Source: Citrobacter freundii
Lineage (GTDB): Bacteria > Bacteroidota > Bacteroidia > Chitinophagales > Chitinophagaceae
Reading direction: 5' to 3'
Length of the DNA stretch: 62,679 bases
NCBI GenBank assembly: GCA_003243445.1
Contig: QFQQ01000049.1
Location: forward strand, 1 to 62,679
The notes under the pieces were generated by a model, which did not search any database, was not told where the DNA came from, and saw only the letters and a program-made list of their open reading frames with translations. A program made the translations under genes and the position numbers. Numbering within the stretch: position 1 is the first letter of the stretch; the number at the start of each line of letters is the position of its first letter. This document shows, one piece after another, positions 1 to 7,949 of the stretch.

Positions 1-77
1 TTTACTTTTTACTTTTTACTTTTTACTTTTTACTTTTTACTTTTTACTTTTTACTTTTTACTTTTTACTTTTTACTT
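1..77. repeat. Tandem heptamer array TTTTTAC, about 11 copies
   Basis: The window opens with an essentially perfect head-to-tail array of the 7-mer TTTTTAC that runs into the last codons of the prephenate dehydratase gene on the minus strand. The array may extend left of the window. A shorter degenerate version lies at 18333-18365, again overlapping the end of a minus-strand gene. It belongs with the other short-unit degenerate repeats in this window, but here only one arm is visible. Confidence 0.95.
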
Positions 78-908
78 ATTTTTCACAACTCCCCTTTTAT
101 AAAGCCCATACACTTTTAGCTGCTCGGTTAAAGGTTTGACTGTTTCAATAACAGTATCAAACTGTTCAACCGACTCAAATTCCATATCCGCATGAAAGCT
201 GTATTTGAAGTCTGATCCGGGAATGGGGAAGCTTTGAAGTTTGCTGAGATTGATCCCTCCTTCCGCTATGCGTGTAAGCACTTTTGCCAGGCTTCCTTTT
301 GAGTGATCGGTATGAAAATTTACGGAAGCTTTATCCGCACCTTCTACTGTCGTTGCTACATCTTCGGGTTGTAATACAAGAAAGCGGGTATAGTTATCTT
401 TCATCGTCTGAATACCGGGAGCGATCATTTCAAGATCGAATAACTCTGCCGCAAGTTTGCTTGCGATAGCCGCAATATGTTTGCTCTTATGCTGATGAAT
501 ATGTTTTGCACTTAAGGCAGTGTCTTCTGTTTCCACGAGTTTCCATTTGTATTTGTCGAGAAACTCATAACACTGTTGCAGGGCCATGGTATGGGAATGA
601 ACTTCGCGGATATCTTCCAGTTTAACACCTGGATTTACGAGGAGGTTTTGTTTGATCTGCAGGTAAACTTCACCAACGATCTTCAGGTTTGATTTCTGCA
701 GCAGGTTGTAATTGGGAAGAATGCTTCCTGCGATAGAATTTTCAATTGCCATTACTGCACCATCGCTTTCTTTTTTGTTGCCGGCGATCCTGATCACTTC
801 CCGGAACGTAGCACAGGGAATCACTTCAACCTGCTTACCAAAAAATGTACGTGCCGCCACCTGGTGGAAACTTCCTTCGTAACCCTGTATGGATACTTTT
901 GTCTGCAT
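72..908 (-). CDS. pheA: Prephenate dehydratase
   Basis: Converts prephenate to phenylpyruvate in cytoplasmic phenylalanine biosynthesis. The 278-residue protein has the usual length of a monofunctional enzyme. The N-terminal catalytic lobe opens with SIQGYEGSFHQVAA and contains the ENSIAG block. A C-terminal ACT regulatory domain carries a variant of the ESRP effector-binding segment (QSFPIPGSDFKYSFH), expected to bind phenylalanine. I start at the ATG at 906-908 (MQTKVSIQG); a frame extension upstream would run into the terminator hairpin. The gene has its own promoter and an attenuator leader (see 914-1079), so Phe supply probably controls it twice, by attenuation and by ACT feedback. Confidence 0.93.
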   Translation of the reverse strand: MQTKVSIQGYEGSFHQVAARTFFGKQVEVIPCATFREVIRIAGNKKESDGAVMAIENSIAGSILPNYNLLQKSNLKIVGEVYLQIKQNLLVNPGVKLEDIREVHSHTMALQQCYEFLDKYKWKLVETEDTALSAKHIHQHKSKHIAAIASKLAAELFDLEMIAPGIQTMKDNYTRFLVLQPEDVATTVEGADKASVNFHTDHSKGSLAKVLTRIAEGGINLSKLQSFPIPGSDFKYSFHADMEFESVEQFDTVIETVKPLTEQLKVYGLYKRGVVKNK

Positions 909-913
909 AGTGC

Positions 914-950
914 GTAAAAACAAGAGTCCCGGCTTTTTAGCCGGGACTCT
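914..950 (-). terminator. Terminator hairpin of the pheA attenuator
   Basis: A perfect 12-bp stem (939-950 with 923-934; AGAGTCCCGGCT) with a 4-nt loop is followed on the minus strand by a T-rich tract (TTGTTTTT). It lies between the leader peptide and the pheA start codon, which is the position of an attenuation terminator. It may also end read-through from the helicase gene upstream. Confidence 0.85.
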
Positions 951-1006
951 TTATCTTGATTTTAGTTGTTCGTGTTAACTAGGTATCAAACAAAGCATTC
1001 CCGGCT
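914..1006 (-). promoter_or_regulatory. pheA attenuator: antiterminator and terminator segments
   Basis: On the minus strand the 8-nt segment AGCCGGGA (999-1006), inside the leader reading frame just after its Phe/Tyr codons, is identical to the terminator 3' strand and can therefore pair with TCCCGGCT of the terminator 5' strand. This gives a 2:3 antiterminator against a 3:4 terminator. A ribosome stalled on Phe/Tyr codons would leave segment 2 free and permit read-through. A ribosome reaching the stop codon at 975-977 would mask it and allow termination. The pairing is seen in the sequence; the mechanism is inferred from enterobacterial pheA and trp leaders. Confidence 0.75.
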
Positions 1007-1064
1007 TCATTCTAAAATAAAAGAAGTAAAAATAAAATCGGGTATTTGCCTTTTTGAATGTCAT
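975..1064 (-). CDS. Phe/Tyr-rich leader peptide of pheA
   Basis: A 29-codon frame running ATG (1062-1064) to TAA (975-977). Codons 10-17 read FYFYFFYF, eight aromatic codons in a row, which is hard to explain by chance and is the hallmark of a regulatory leader peptide such as enterobacterial PheL. The start lies seven nt after a perfect -7 box at 1072-1079, so the mRNA would begin almost at this ATG. Tyr codons alongside Phe suggest that both aromatic amino acids may be sensed. No homology search was possible. Confidence 0.75.
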   Translation of the reverse strand: MTFKKANTRFYFYFFYFRMKPGMLCLIPS

Positions 1065-1071
1065 TACCGAA

Positions 1072-1079
1072 CAAATATA
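1072..1079 (-). promoter_or_regulatory. -7 promoter box TATATTTG for the pheA leader
   Basis: Perfect match to the Bacteroidota TAnnTTTG box, 25 bp after the helicase stop and 7 nt before the leader peptide ATG. No convincing TTG -33 element is seen upstream. Confidence 0.6.
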
Positions 1080-1103
1080 AAAATCTATTGAATATAAAAA
1101 AAT

Positions 1104-2768
1104 TTATTCTCTTCCTTTTCTTCGTCCGCCGCCGGAATCTGCATCATTCATCCTGATCTTACGGCCGCGGAAGTTCTTTCCATCGATCGCTTTCATCATC
1201 TTTTTGGCCGAGCCTGATTCAACTTCCACCCAGCTGTTCATCTCCTTCATATCAATGCGTCCGAGCACATCTTTCTTCAGATCACTCATATCCAGAATGA
1301 ATTGCAGGAAGCTTGCTTTGTAAAAACCATCCTTTGTTCCGAGATTCACGAACAAGCGTTGGTAATTGCCTTCGCCACTGAAACTTCTTCCTTTTGATTC
1401 ACGGCTGGAGGTCCTTTCAGTACGTTCACCGCGACGGTCATCACGAAGATTAAGATCCGCTGAATTTTCATAGTACTTCAGGAAACGATCGAATTCCAAC
1501 GCTGCAACGCGCTGAAGAATCTCTTCTTTTTCCACTTCAGCAAACTTCTCTTTTAATACAGGAAGATATGCTTCGTATTCTCCATGACTGATATCAGCCT
1601 GCAGCATTTTATCAATGAAATGGAAGAATTGCTTACGGCAAACATCTTTACCGGTCGGGATATCCATTTTATGAAAACGGGTGTTCACCAGTTTTTCGAT
1701 CTGGCGAAGACGATACAGTTCTTTCGGTGTAACCAATGAAAGCGAGATACCACTTTTCCCTGCGCGACCTGTCCGGCCACTGCGGTGTGTGTATACTTCT
1801 GTATCATCCGGCAGTTCGTAGTTGATCACGTGTGTGATACCTGATACATCGATCCCGCGCGCGGCCACATCTGTAGCGATCAGCAGTTGAATGCTTTTCT
1901 CGCGGAAACGGCCCATTACTTTATCACGCTGCTGCTGTGTCAGATCACCATGCAACGCTTCGATATCGTAGCCTTCACGGATGAGCTGTTCTGTAACACC
2001 CTGCGCATCTGCTTTTGTACGGGTGAAGATGATACCGTAGATACCCGGATTGAAATCGATGATACGTTTCAGCGTTTCATAACGGTTCACGTGTTGCGTG
2101 GTGTAGTACTGGTGATCGATATTGGCATTACCTGCATTCACTTTACCGATGGTGATCTCAAACGGTTTGTCCATATAGCGCTTGCTCACCTGGCGGATCT
2201 CCGGCGGCATGGTAGCGCTGAACAGCCAGGTACTCTGGCGGTTGGGTGTATTTTTTAAGATGAATTCGATATCATCTTTAAAACCCATGTTGAGCATTTC
2301 ATCTGCTTCGTCCAATACCACGTAATGGATCTGTTCCAGGTCCACCGCCTTTCTTTCGATAAGGTCGATCAGGCGGCCCGGGGTTGCAACAACGATATGT
2401 GTTCCTCTTTTCAATTCACGGATCTGCTCACCAATAGAAGTACCACCATAAACGGCCGTTACGGATATATGTGCTTTTTTAGGCTTGAAGGCATTGAGGT
2501 CATTAGTGATCTGGAGACACAATTCCCTTGTCGGGCAGATCACCAGTGCTTGCGGGAACCGGTCTTCTTTCCGGATCAAATGAAGGAGGGGCAGGCCAAA
2601 CGCGGCTGTTTTTCCCGTACCAGTCTGCGCCAATCCAATAAAATCTTTGGTACCCTGCAGCAGTACCGGGATGGCTTTTTCCTGAATAGGAGTGGGTTGA
2701 CTGAAACCCAGTTGTTGAATAGAAGCAAGTATTCCTTCTTCTAATCCTAACGATTCAAATGTAATCAC
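1104..2768 (-). CDS. DEAD-box ATP-dependent RNA helicase with DbpA-type RNA-binding domain
   Basis: Cytoplasmic RNA helicase for rRNA or mRNA remodelling. Of 554 residues: Q motif near 23-34, Walker A AQTGTGKT at 47-54, PTREL at 79-83, TPGR near 129-132, DEAD at 153-156, SAT at 184-186, then the second RecA lobe with VAARGID and HRSGRTGRAG. The last ~80 residues match the DbpA/CsdA-type RRM-like domain, followed by an arginine/glycine tail (GGGRRKGRE). The start codon is GTG at 2766-2768, with no ATG nearby in frame and no Shine-Dalgarno. The family is certain; whether it is DeaD-like or DbpA-like in function is not. Confidence 0.95.
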   Translation of the reverse strand: MITFESLGLEEGILASIQQLGFSQPTPIQEKAIPVLLQGTKDFIGLAQTGTGKTAAFGLPLLHLIRKEDRFPQALVICPTRELCLQITNDLNAFKPKKAHISVTAVYGGTSIGEQIRELKRGTHIVVATPGRLIDLIERKAVDLEQIHYVVLDEADEMLNMGFKDDIEFILKNTPNRQSTWLFSATMPPEIRQVSKRYMDKPFEITIGKVNAGNANIDHQYYTTQHVNRYETLKRIIDFNPGIYGIIFTRTKADAQGVTEQLIREGYDIEALHGDLTQQQRDKVMGRFREKSIQLLIATDVAARGIDVSGITHVINYELPDDTEVYTHRSGRTGRAGKSGISLSLVTPKELYRLRQIEKLVNTRFHKMDIPTGKDVCRKQFFHFIDKMLQADISHGEYEAYLPVLKEKFAEVEKEEILQRVAALEFDRFLKYYENSADLNLRDDRRGERTERTSSRESKGRSFSGEGNYQRLFVNLGTKDGFYKASFLQFILDMSDLKKDVLGRIDMKEMNSWVEVESGSAKKMMKAIDGKNFRGRKIRMNDADSGGGRRKGRE

Positions 2769-2797
2769 TGATTGTATTATTTATATATAAGAAGCGG

Positions 2798-2805
2798 CAA
2801 AGGTA
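2798..2805 (-). promoter_or_regulatory. -7 promoter box TACCTTTG for the DEAD-box gene
   Basis: TACCTTTG matches the TAnnTTTG consensus 29 bp upstream of the GTG start. No clear TTG is visible at the -33 position. Confidence 0.5.
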
Positions 2806-2835
2806 CGGCTTTTGGGCCGATGGGCGGCGAATTGG

Positions 2836-2946
2836 CGATGTTCGATGTTGGATGGTCGAAGGCCTGGAAAAAGGACATTTTCCGTCAAGCCGGTAAAAAC
2901 AACTTCCCCGGAAATTCGGTCATCGACCATCCGACATCGAACATCG
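2836..2946. repeat. Inverted heptad repeat, GATGnTC family
   Basis: Arm 2836-2859 (units GATGTTC, GATGTTG, GATGGTC) is the reverse complement of arm 2923-2946 with one mismatch in 24, around a 63-nt unique spacer. It lies directly after the terminator of the minus-strand lipoprotein gene, in the gap before the helicase promoter. Confidence 0.9.
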
Positions 2947-2978
2947 AAAAAAAAAGCCGCTCCGGAATCCGGAACGGC
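2945..2978 (-). terminator. Rho-independent terminator of the small lipoprotein gene
   Basis: Stem 2968-2978 with 2954-2964 (11 bp, one mismatch) and a 3-nt loop, followed on the minus strand by a run of nine T. It lies 24 bp after the stop codon of the lipoprotein gene. Confidence 0.85.
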
Positions 2979-3002
2979 TCTACGCTTGCCTATTGAAAAG
3001 TC

Positions 3003-3218
3003 TTACTTTTTCAGAGAGTCTTTAACGGCAGTAGCAGTTGAGTCAACTTTCTTAACCAGTGAATCAGACGCAGCTTTGATAGAATCAGTAGTTGCGTTAG
3101 CAGAAGAATCAACTTTATCTACCAGAGAGTCAGTTTTTGCTTCAGTGTTAGCGCTTTCGTTGTTACAAGCTACGAATCCGAGAGAAGCTACTGCTACTAA
3201 GATGAAAAGCTTTTTCAT
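3003..3218 (-). CDS. Small Ser/Asp-rich lipoprotein
   Basis: A 71-residue protein with a lipoprotein signal ending in GFVAC (Cys near 18) followed by NNESAN. The mature part is a string of DS-, K- and A-rich segments (DSLVDKVDSSANATTDSIKAASDSLVKKVDS written in short pieces: DSLV, DSSA, DSIKAA, DSLVKKVDS) with a roughly heptad spacing that suggests an amphipathic helix. It is a paralogue of the protein at 34002-34220, which shares the CNNESA start and DSLK repeats. Function unknown; comparable to small abundant envelope lipoproteins. It has its own terminator and appears monocistronic. Confidence 0.85.
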   Translation of the reverse strand: MKKLFILVAVASLGFVACNNESANTEAKTDSLVDKVDSSANATTDSIKAASDSLVKKVDSTATAVKDSLKK

Positions 3219-3358
3219 GTGTTTGTTAGATTTTTTATTTTTTGAAATATTTCAGTGTTTATACCGTGATCGGGAAAAGGTAACCCACTATTTTTAATTT
3301 TTTTTTCCGGCTCAGGGGAGGGTTACTATTTTTAAAAAAAAGTATTAAATAGCGGATA

Positions 3359-3934
3359 GTGAAAGTCGAGTTTTCAGAAAAGGTTTTGCTCCAGGGCCTC
3401 GCCCGTAACGATAAAAAGGCCGTTGAAACGATCTATAAGGAGAATTATACAACGATTCAATCCTTGATAATCAACAACAACGGCTCGGCAGATGACGCGA
3501 AAGACATATTCCAGGAGGCAATGATCGTTCTTTATGAAAAAGCCCGCTCCGGCAGCTTTGAACTCAATTGCCAGATAAAGACTTATCTCTATTCAGTCGC
3601 CAGAAGATTGTGGCTCAAACGTTTACAGCAAGCCAGCCGCTACTCGGGCGATATTGGCCACGCAGAGGCCATTGTACCCGTTGAAGACGACATTGAAGAA
3701 CACACCCGCCGCGATCAGGAATTTGAAATGATGAATAACGCGATCGGCAGCCTCGGTGAACCCTGTAAAAGCCTGCTCGAAGCCTTTTACCTGCAAAAGA
3801 AAAATATGCAGGAAATAGCCGCAGACTTTGGATACACCAACGCCGAAAACGCCAAAACACAGAAATACAAGTGCCTGATCAGGTTGAAAAAGATATTTTT
3901 TACGCATTATAAAAACGGACAGCGTGATGAATGA
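3359..3934 (+). CDS. ECF-type RNA polymerase sigma factor
   Basis: A 191-residue sigma-70 family protein of extracytoplasmic-function size. Region 2 covers residues ~20-95 (DDAKDIFQEAMIVLYEKAR then YLYSVARRLWLKRL), and region 4 is near 130-180 (LLEAFYLQKKNMQEIAADFGYTN with a helix-turn-helix). The annotated start is GTG at 3359; no better ATG precedes region 2. Its 3' end overlaps the next gene by 8 bp, so sigma factor and membrane protease are translationally coupled. That neighbour carries the probable anti-sigma segment. Target promoters are not apparent, but an autoregulated envelope-stress role is the simplest reading. Confidence 0.88.
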   Translation: MKVEFSEKVLLQGLARNDKKAVETIYKENYTTIQSLIINNNGSADDAKDIFQEAMIVLYEKARSGSFELNCQIKTYLYSVARRLWLKRLQQASRYSGDIGHAEAIVPVEDDIEEHTRRDQEFEMMNNAIGSLGEPCKSLLEAFYLQKKNMQEIAADFGYTNAENAKTQKYKCLIRLKKIFFTHYKNGQRDE

Positions 3935-5045
3935 GAACAACGATATAATGATCCTCGACGCGGTTGAACGCTATATCCGGGGCGAAATGAACCCGGATGA
4001 AAGGCTCCATTTTGAGAACCTGCGCAAAACCAACGCCGAAATAGATCAACTGGTGGTTGAGCACACGCTCTTCCTCCAGCAGATGAACCGTTTTGGTGAG
4101 TGGCAGAAATTCCAATCAACCCTGAATGAGGTACACACCGATCTCGCCCAGCAAGGCAAGATCACCGCAGATAAGCTGAAAGGCAAGGCCAAACTGGTCT
4201 ATCTCTGGAACCGCTCCAAGCGCGTGACCGCCATTGCTGCGTCCATCGCGGGCATTACCGCGCTGACTTTCAGCATACTGGTGTGGGCGATCTCTCCAAA
4301 GAACGACGCACAGCAGTACCAGGAACTGAAACGCGGCCTTAGTGAACTGAAAGGCGAACAGCAGCATACAAAGTCGGAAGTAAAAAGTCTTAAAGACAAG
4401 ATCACGACCAATGCCCCTGCCCCTGTCTATAAATCCGGCGGTACCGGATTTTTGATTGACGGAAAAGGATTGCTCGTGACCAACGCGCACATTGTATCCG
4501 ACGCCAACAATATTGCGGTGCAGAACCGCGCAGGTACCACTTACAACGCAGTGCTTGTTTACACAGACAAAGCCAGGGATCTTGCTTTCCTGAAAATCGA
4601 AGACACGGCTTTCAAAACCATGGCAACACCGCCTTATGCCATCAGCAAATCATCTACCGACCTCGCAGAGCCTGTATATACATTAGGTTATCCGAGGGAT
4701 GAGATCGTATATGGACAGGGTTATATGAGCGCACGCACCGGTTTCAACGGAGACACGATGAGCTGCCAGATCGCCATCGCAGCTAATCCCGGTAACAGCG
4801 GCGGGCCCGTACTGAACCATGATGGTGAAGTAGTCGGCATCCTGACTGCCAGGGAAACTGAATCTGTGGGTGTTGTTTTCGCCATCCAGTCAAAACACAT
4901 CTTCCAGGCGCTTAACGATATTAAGGCAAAAGACTCTTCTTATCAACGCGTAAAACTCAGCACCAAATCATCCATTTCTTATCTTGACCGGACATTGCAG
5001 GTGAAGAAGATCGAGGATTATGTGTTTATGGTAAAATCGAACTAG
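3927..5045 (+). CDS. Membrane-anchored trypsin-like serine protease with N-terminal anti-sigma-like region
   Basis: A 372-residue protein in three parts. Residues 1-90 are cytoplasmic and resemble the N-terminal helical region of Bacteroidota anti-sigma factors (YIRGEMNPDERLHFENLRKT). A single membrane helix spans ~102-123. The periplasmic part begins with a short coiled coil (~125-160) and a chymotrypsin-fold protease with His in TNAHIV (188), Asp in ARDLAFLKI (218) and Ser in NPGNSGGPV (291). No PDZ domain follows, unlike DegS/HtrA. The ATG at 3927 overlaps the sigma gene stop; GTG 3924 is also possible. I infer a one-protein stress sensor that binds the coupled sigma factor and carries its own protease. 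Confidence 0.85.
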   Translation: MNENNDIMILDAVERYIRGEMNPDERLHFENLRKTNAEIDQLVVEHTLFLQQMNRFGEWQKFQSTLNEVHTDLAQQGKITADKLKGKAKLVYLWNRSKRVTAIAASIAGITALTFSILVWAISPKNDAQQYQELKRGLSELKGEQQHTKSEVKSLKDKITTNAPAPVYKSGGTGFLIDGKGLLVTNAHIVSDANNIAVQNRAGTTYNAVLVYTDKARDLAFLKIEDTAFKTMATPPYAISKSSTDLAEPVYTLGYPRDEIVYGQGYMSARTGFNGDTMSCQIAIAANPGNSGGPVLNHDGEVVGILTARETESVGVVFAIQSKHIFQALNDIKAKDSSYQRVKLSTKSSISYLDRTLQVKKIEDYVFMVKSN

Positions 5046-5049
5046 GCAC

Positions 5050-5202
5050 CGATGGCCGATGAACGATGGCTGATGGCCGAGAGCGTGCTATTCAAAAATA
5101 ATTTACATAAAAAAAGAAACCTTCTACTATGGAAGGTTTCTTTTTATGGTTTATAAATCCAGTTCGTATTCCGGCCATCAGTCATCGGCCATTCCGCCAT
5201 CG
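5050..5202. repeat. Inverted heptad repeat, GATGGCC variant, around a terminator
   Basis: Arm 5050-5080 (GATGGCC, GATGAAC, GATGGCT, GATGGCC) faces an imperfect reverse complement at 5172-5202. The arms flank the bidirectional terminator between two convergent genes. Confidence 0.8.
5111..5145. terminator. Bidirectional terminator
   Basis: Stem GAAACCTTC (5116-5124) with GAAGGTTTC (5132-5140), flanked by A5 and T5 that extend the pairing and supply a T-run in both directions. It serves the protease gene (+) and the nucleotidyltransferase gene (-). Confidence 0.9.
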
Positions 5203-5225
5203 ACTTACGCCATGCAAACATAAAA

Positions 5226-6128
5226 TCATTTCGCAGCCCACAATCTCTCCGGATACTCGCCTTTTTCAATCAGCTCGTTCAAGCTCTTCTCCACAAACGG
5301 AGCATCTTCCTTATAGGTTACACCAAACCAGGACGAAGTGGTCGGAATGATCTCTACTTTGCCGCCTTCTTTGATGAACCGGTCAGCAACGATCGGAATG
5401 AAGAATTCTGATTTCAGTTCATTACCGGATTGCTGGAGGAATTCGCGGAACAACTGCTGTGTGTAAGAGAAGAATGAAGGATCAAAACACCAGAAGTTCA
5501 TCGATACGCGCGTATCGAGGCTAAGTTCTCCTGGTTCCAGGTTATCATCAACAAGGATCTTTCCGTCTTTCTTTGCAATATTGATACGTTCAGTGATCGT
5601 AGCAAGATTGCCCTGCTCATCAAGACCGCAAACTCCGCGGTTTACAGTGCCATAATCAGATAATGTTTTCAACAGATCATAGCCAACGATCGCATAATTT
5701 TTTGGAGAGCAATCATGCACCAGGAAATCAGCAGCATTTTCAAACGCATTGTGGCCGTAGAAATCATCGGCATTGATCACCGCGAATGGTTCATTCACTA
5801 CGTCTTTTGCGCAAAGTACCGCGTGTGCTGTGCCCCATGGCTTTTTCCTGTCTGCAGGGAAAGCAAAACCTTCTGTGAATGCTTCCATATCCTGGTAAGC
5901 ATATTCAATTTCAATCTTGCCCTTCAGTTTTGGTTCGAATATATTTTTGAAATCCTCCGCAAAATCCCGGCGGATGATAAAGACTACTTTTCCAAAACCG
6001 GAACGGATCGCATCATAGATGGAATAATCCATGATGGTTTCACCACCTGGTCCAAAGCCCTGTATTTGCTTCATACTGCCATACCGGGAAGCCATGCCCG
6101 CGGCCAGGATCACTAATGTTGGTTGCAT
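5226..6128 (-). CDS. Sugar-nucleotidyltransferase-like protein (NTP_transferase fold)
   Basis: A 300-residue protein with the GT-A nucleotidyltransferase fold. Its N-terminal LAAGMASRYGSMKQ is a variant of the nucleotide-binding signature, followed by GGETIMDYSIYDA and the metal-binding NADDFYG segment near residue 120, and AVINADDF-type catalytic acids. It resembles enzymes that load glucose-1-phosphate or related sugars with UDP or dTDP, but no flanking sugar genes tell which substrate is used. It is divergent from the PLP enzyme with only 60 bp between the starts. Substrate unassigned. Confidence 0.8.
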   Translation of the reverse strand: MQPTLVILAAGMASRYGSMKQIQGFGPGGETIMDYSIYDAIRSGFGKVVFIIRRDFAEDFKNIFEPKLKGKIEIEYAYQDMEAFTEGFAFPADRKKPWGTAHAVLCAKDVVNEPFAVINADDFYGHNAFENAADFLVHDCSPKNYAIVGYDLLKTLSDYGTVNRGVCGLDEQGNLATITERINIAKKDGKILVDDNLEPGELSLDTRVSMNFWCFDPSFFSYTQQLFREFLQQSGNELKSEFFIPIVADRFIKEGGKVEIIPTTSSWFGVTYKEDAPFVEKSLNELIEKGEYPERLWAAK

Positions 6129-6188
6129 AATACCTTTTTAATTTGCGGCGTAAATTAAAGTAAATTCGCCAAGGCTGGTAGTAATTTT

Positions 6189-7079
6189 ATGCTTAATTCG
6201 TTACACCTTAGTCATATTACTGTTGACGACATATCGTATCTGTATTCATCCGCAGTACAGGTACATGTGTTACGGCTGGACAAATTCGATCCCGTGATCT
6301 CCGGCAACAAATGGTTCAAGCTGCGTTTTTATCTTGAAGAAGCCATTCAGCAGCAAAAGAAAGGACTGATCACTTTTGGCGGCGCATGGTCCAATCATAT
6401 CGTTGCCACAGCGGCAGCCTGTCAGCAACTGAAGCTGCAATCCATTGGCATTATCCGTGGTGAGGAGCCTGCTAACTGGTCGCCCGCATTGCTTGACGCA
6501 AAGCTGGCCGGCATGCAGTTGCTGTTCATTCCAAGGGAAGATTATTCGGGGAAACATGTTCCTGCAGTTTTGCACGAATTGAAAAACGAATACCTGTTAG
6601 TACCGGAAGGAGGCTATGGCATCGATGGCGCAAGAGGCGCTTCCACGATCCCTGATGTGTTATCGCAGCCCTTTACACACTACATCTGCGCTGCGGGTAC
6701 CGGCACGATGACAGCAGGTCTCATCAATGCTGCTCCGTCAGACAGTGAAGTGACTGCCATCAGCGTATTGAAGAACAATTATTCGCTGGAACCAATGATC
6801 ACTGATCTGCTGCACGAATCGCCTGCCCGCTGGAGCGTGCTACACGATTATCATTTTGGCGGATATGCAAAACATAAGCCCCCATTGCTGGCATTTATGA
6901 ACTCTTTCTTTGAACGCACCCGGATCCCAACCGACTTCGTGTATACAGGTAAATTGTTTTATGCCGTCGATGACCTGATCAGACAGTCACGTTTCCCCGC
7001 AGGAAGCCGCATACTGGTTATCCACAGCGGTGGGTTACAAGGCAACCGCTCACTGCCAAAAGGAACGTTAAACTTCTGA
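6189..7079 (+). CDS. PLP-dependent enzyme of the ACC deaminase / D-cysteine desulfhydrase family
   Basis: A 296-residue fold-type II PLP enzyme. SGNKWFKLR near residues 38-45 carries the PLP-binding lysine (K41), TFGGAWSNHIVATAAA gives the phosphate/substrate pocket, and AAGTGTMTAG is the PLP-phosphate loop. Family members are either ACC deaminases or D-cysteine desulfhydrases; the short form (about 300 residues) and lack of context make D-cysteine or another D-amino acid the likelier substrate. It stands alone between divergent and tandem neighbours. Confidence 0.82.
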   Translation: MLNSLHLSHITVDDISYLYSSAVQVHVLRLDKFDPVISGNKWFKLRFYLEEAIQQQKKGLITFGGAWSNHIVATAAACQQLKLQSIGIIRGEEPANWSPALLDAKLAGMQLLFIPREDYSGKHVPAVLHELKNEYLLVPEGGYGIDGARGASTIPDVLSQPFTHYICAAGTGTMTAGLINAAPSDSEVTAISVLKNNYSLEPMITDLLHESPARWSVLHDYHFGGYAKHKPPLLAFMNSFFERTRIPTDFVYTGKLFYAVDDLIRQSRFPAGSRILVIHSGGLQGNRSLPKGTLNF

Positions 7080-7097
7080 TTTTTTGTCATTGTGTGT

Positions 7098-7105
7098 TAT
7101 CTTTG
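7098..7105 (+). promoter_or_regulatory. -7 promoter box TATCTTTG
   Basis: Matches TAnnTTTG 45 bp before the ATG of the exported protein at 7151. The leader would contain a two-codon start-stop frame (ATGGAATAA at 7111-7119). Confidence 0.5.
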
Positions 7106-7150
7106 TCCGCATGGAATAAGAATCCATATCCTTTTTCGTTTCCTATTATC

Positions 7151-7864
7151 ATGAACAAACTGATCCTGTCAATTCTCTTAATCCTCACTGTTGCCGGTAA
7201 TTCGTTGTTGGCGCAGGATACTCTTCCCAAATTTTCCGTAAAGAATATTGGCAACAATCGTATTGTGATCGGTTGGGTAAATAAGTTTGAGAATATCAAA
7301 CAGATCAGCATTCAGCGATCATTTGACAGCCTTAAAAATTATAAGACGATCCTCACCGTTGCAGATCCTACAACGCCGGAAAATGGTTATGTAGATACAA
7401 AAGCTACCAATGACCGCATGTTCTACCGGATCTATATCATGCTCGATAAAGGTGTGTTTCTTTTCAGCGACCCGAAAAGACCTGTGCTCGACACGATCGT
7501 ACAGAAGGATAAACCAACAAAATTACAGAACGGCAATTTCACCATTCCTGTTATTGACGGCAGCAACAACAGGCCGCCTGTTACCAATAATGGAGTTAAA
7601 AATGAAGTGTGGGTGCCTTCCAAATATGTATTCACTTACAAAGACGGTTATATCAAGATCAACCTGCCCGACGATGATAAAAAATACAGCATCAAATTCT
7701 TCACTTTCACAGATGAACCGCTGTTTGAACTAAAAGATATCAGGGAAAAAAGTTTCAAACTGGATAAAGCGGTCTTTTATAAATCGGGATGGTTTAAGTT
7801 TGAGTTGTATGAAGATGAAAAGCTGAAGGAGAAGAACAGGTTTTATCTGCCGAAGGAGTTTTGA
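7151..7864 (+). CDS. Exported hypothetical protein
   Basis: A 237-residue protein that I do not recognise. It has a clear signal peptide (MNKLILSILLILTV, cleavage after LLAQ) and a mature part rich in beta-type sequence with alternating aromatic and charged residues (IQRSFDSLKNYKTILTV, FYRIYIMLDKG), suggesting one or two fibronectin/Ig-like sandwiches. No T9SS tail or lipobox is visible, so a periplasmic or outer-membrane-associated location is likely. The ATG at 7151 is preferred over the upstream frame start at 7094 because it begins the signal peptide and lies behind the promoter box. Confidence 0.75.
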   Translation: MNKLILSILLILTVAGNSLLAQDTLPKFSVKNIGNNRIVIGWVNKFENIKQISIQRSFDSLKNYKTILTVADPTTPENGYVDTKATNDRMFYRIYIMLDKGVFLFSDPKRPVLDTIVQKDKPTKLQNGNFTIPVIDGSNNRPPVTNNGVKNEVWVPSKYVFTYKDGYIKINLPDDDKKYSIKFFTFTDEPLFELKDIREKSFKLDKAVFYKSGWFKFELYEDEKLKEKNRFYLPKEF

Positions 7865-7949
7865 TAAAAAATGTTATCCTCTTTGAACTACCGCCGCGAT
7901 CCTGCGAAGCCGGCCGGCTGCATAGGTAGTTAATTTTTTTCGGGCGTGT

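Noticed and set aside
975..1010. Shorter leader frame starting at ATG 1008-1010
   Set aside because: It lacks aromatic codons; the in-frame start at 1064 includes the Phe/Tyr run and lies behind the promoter box.
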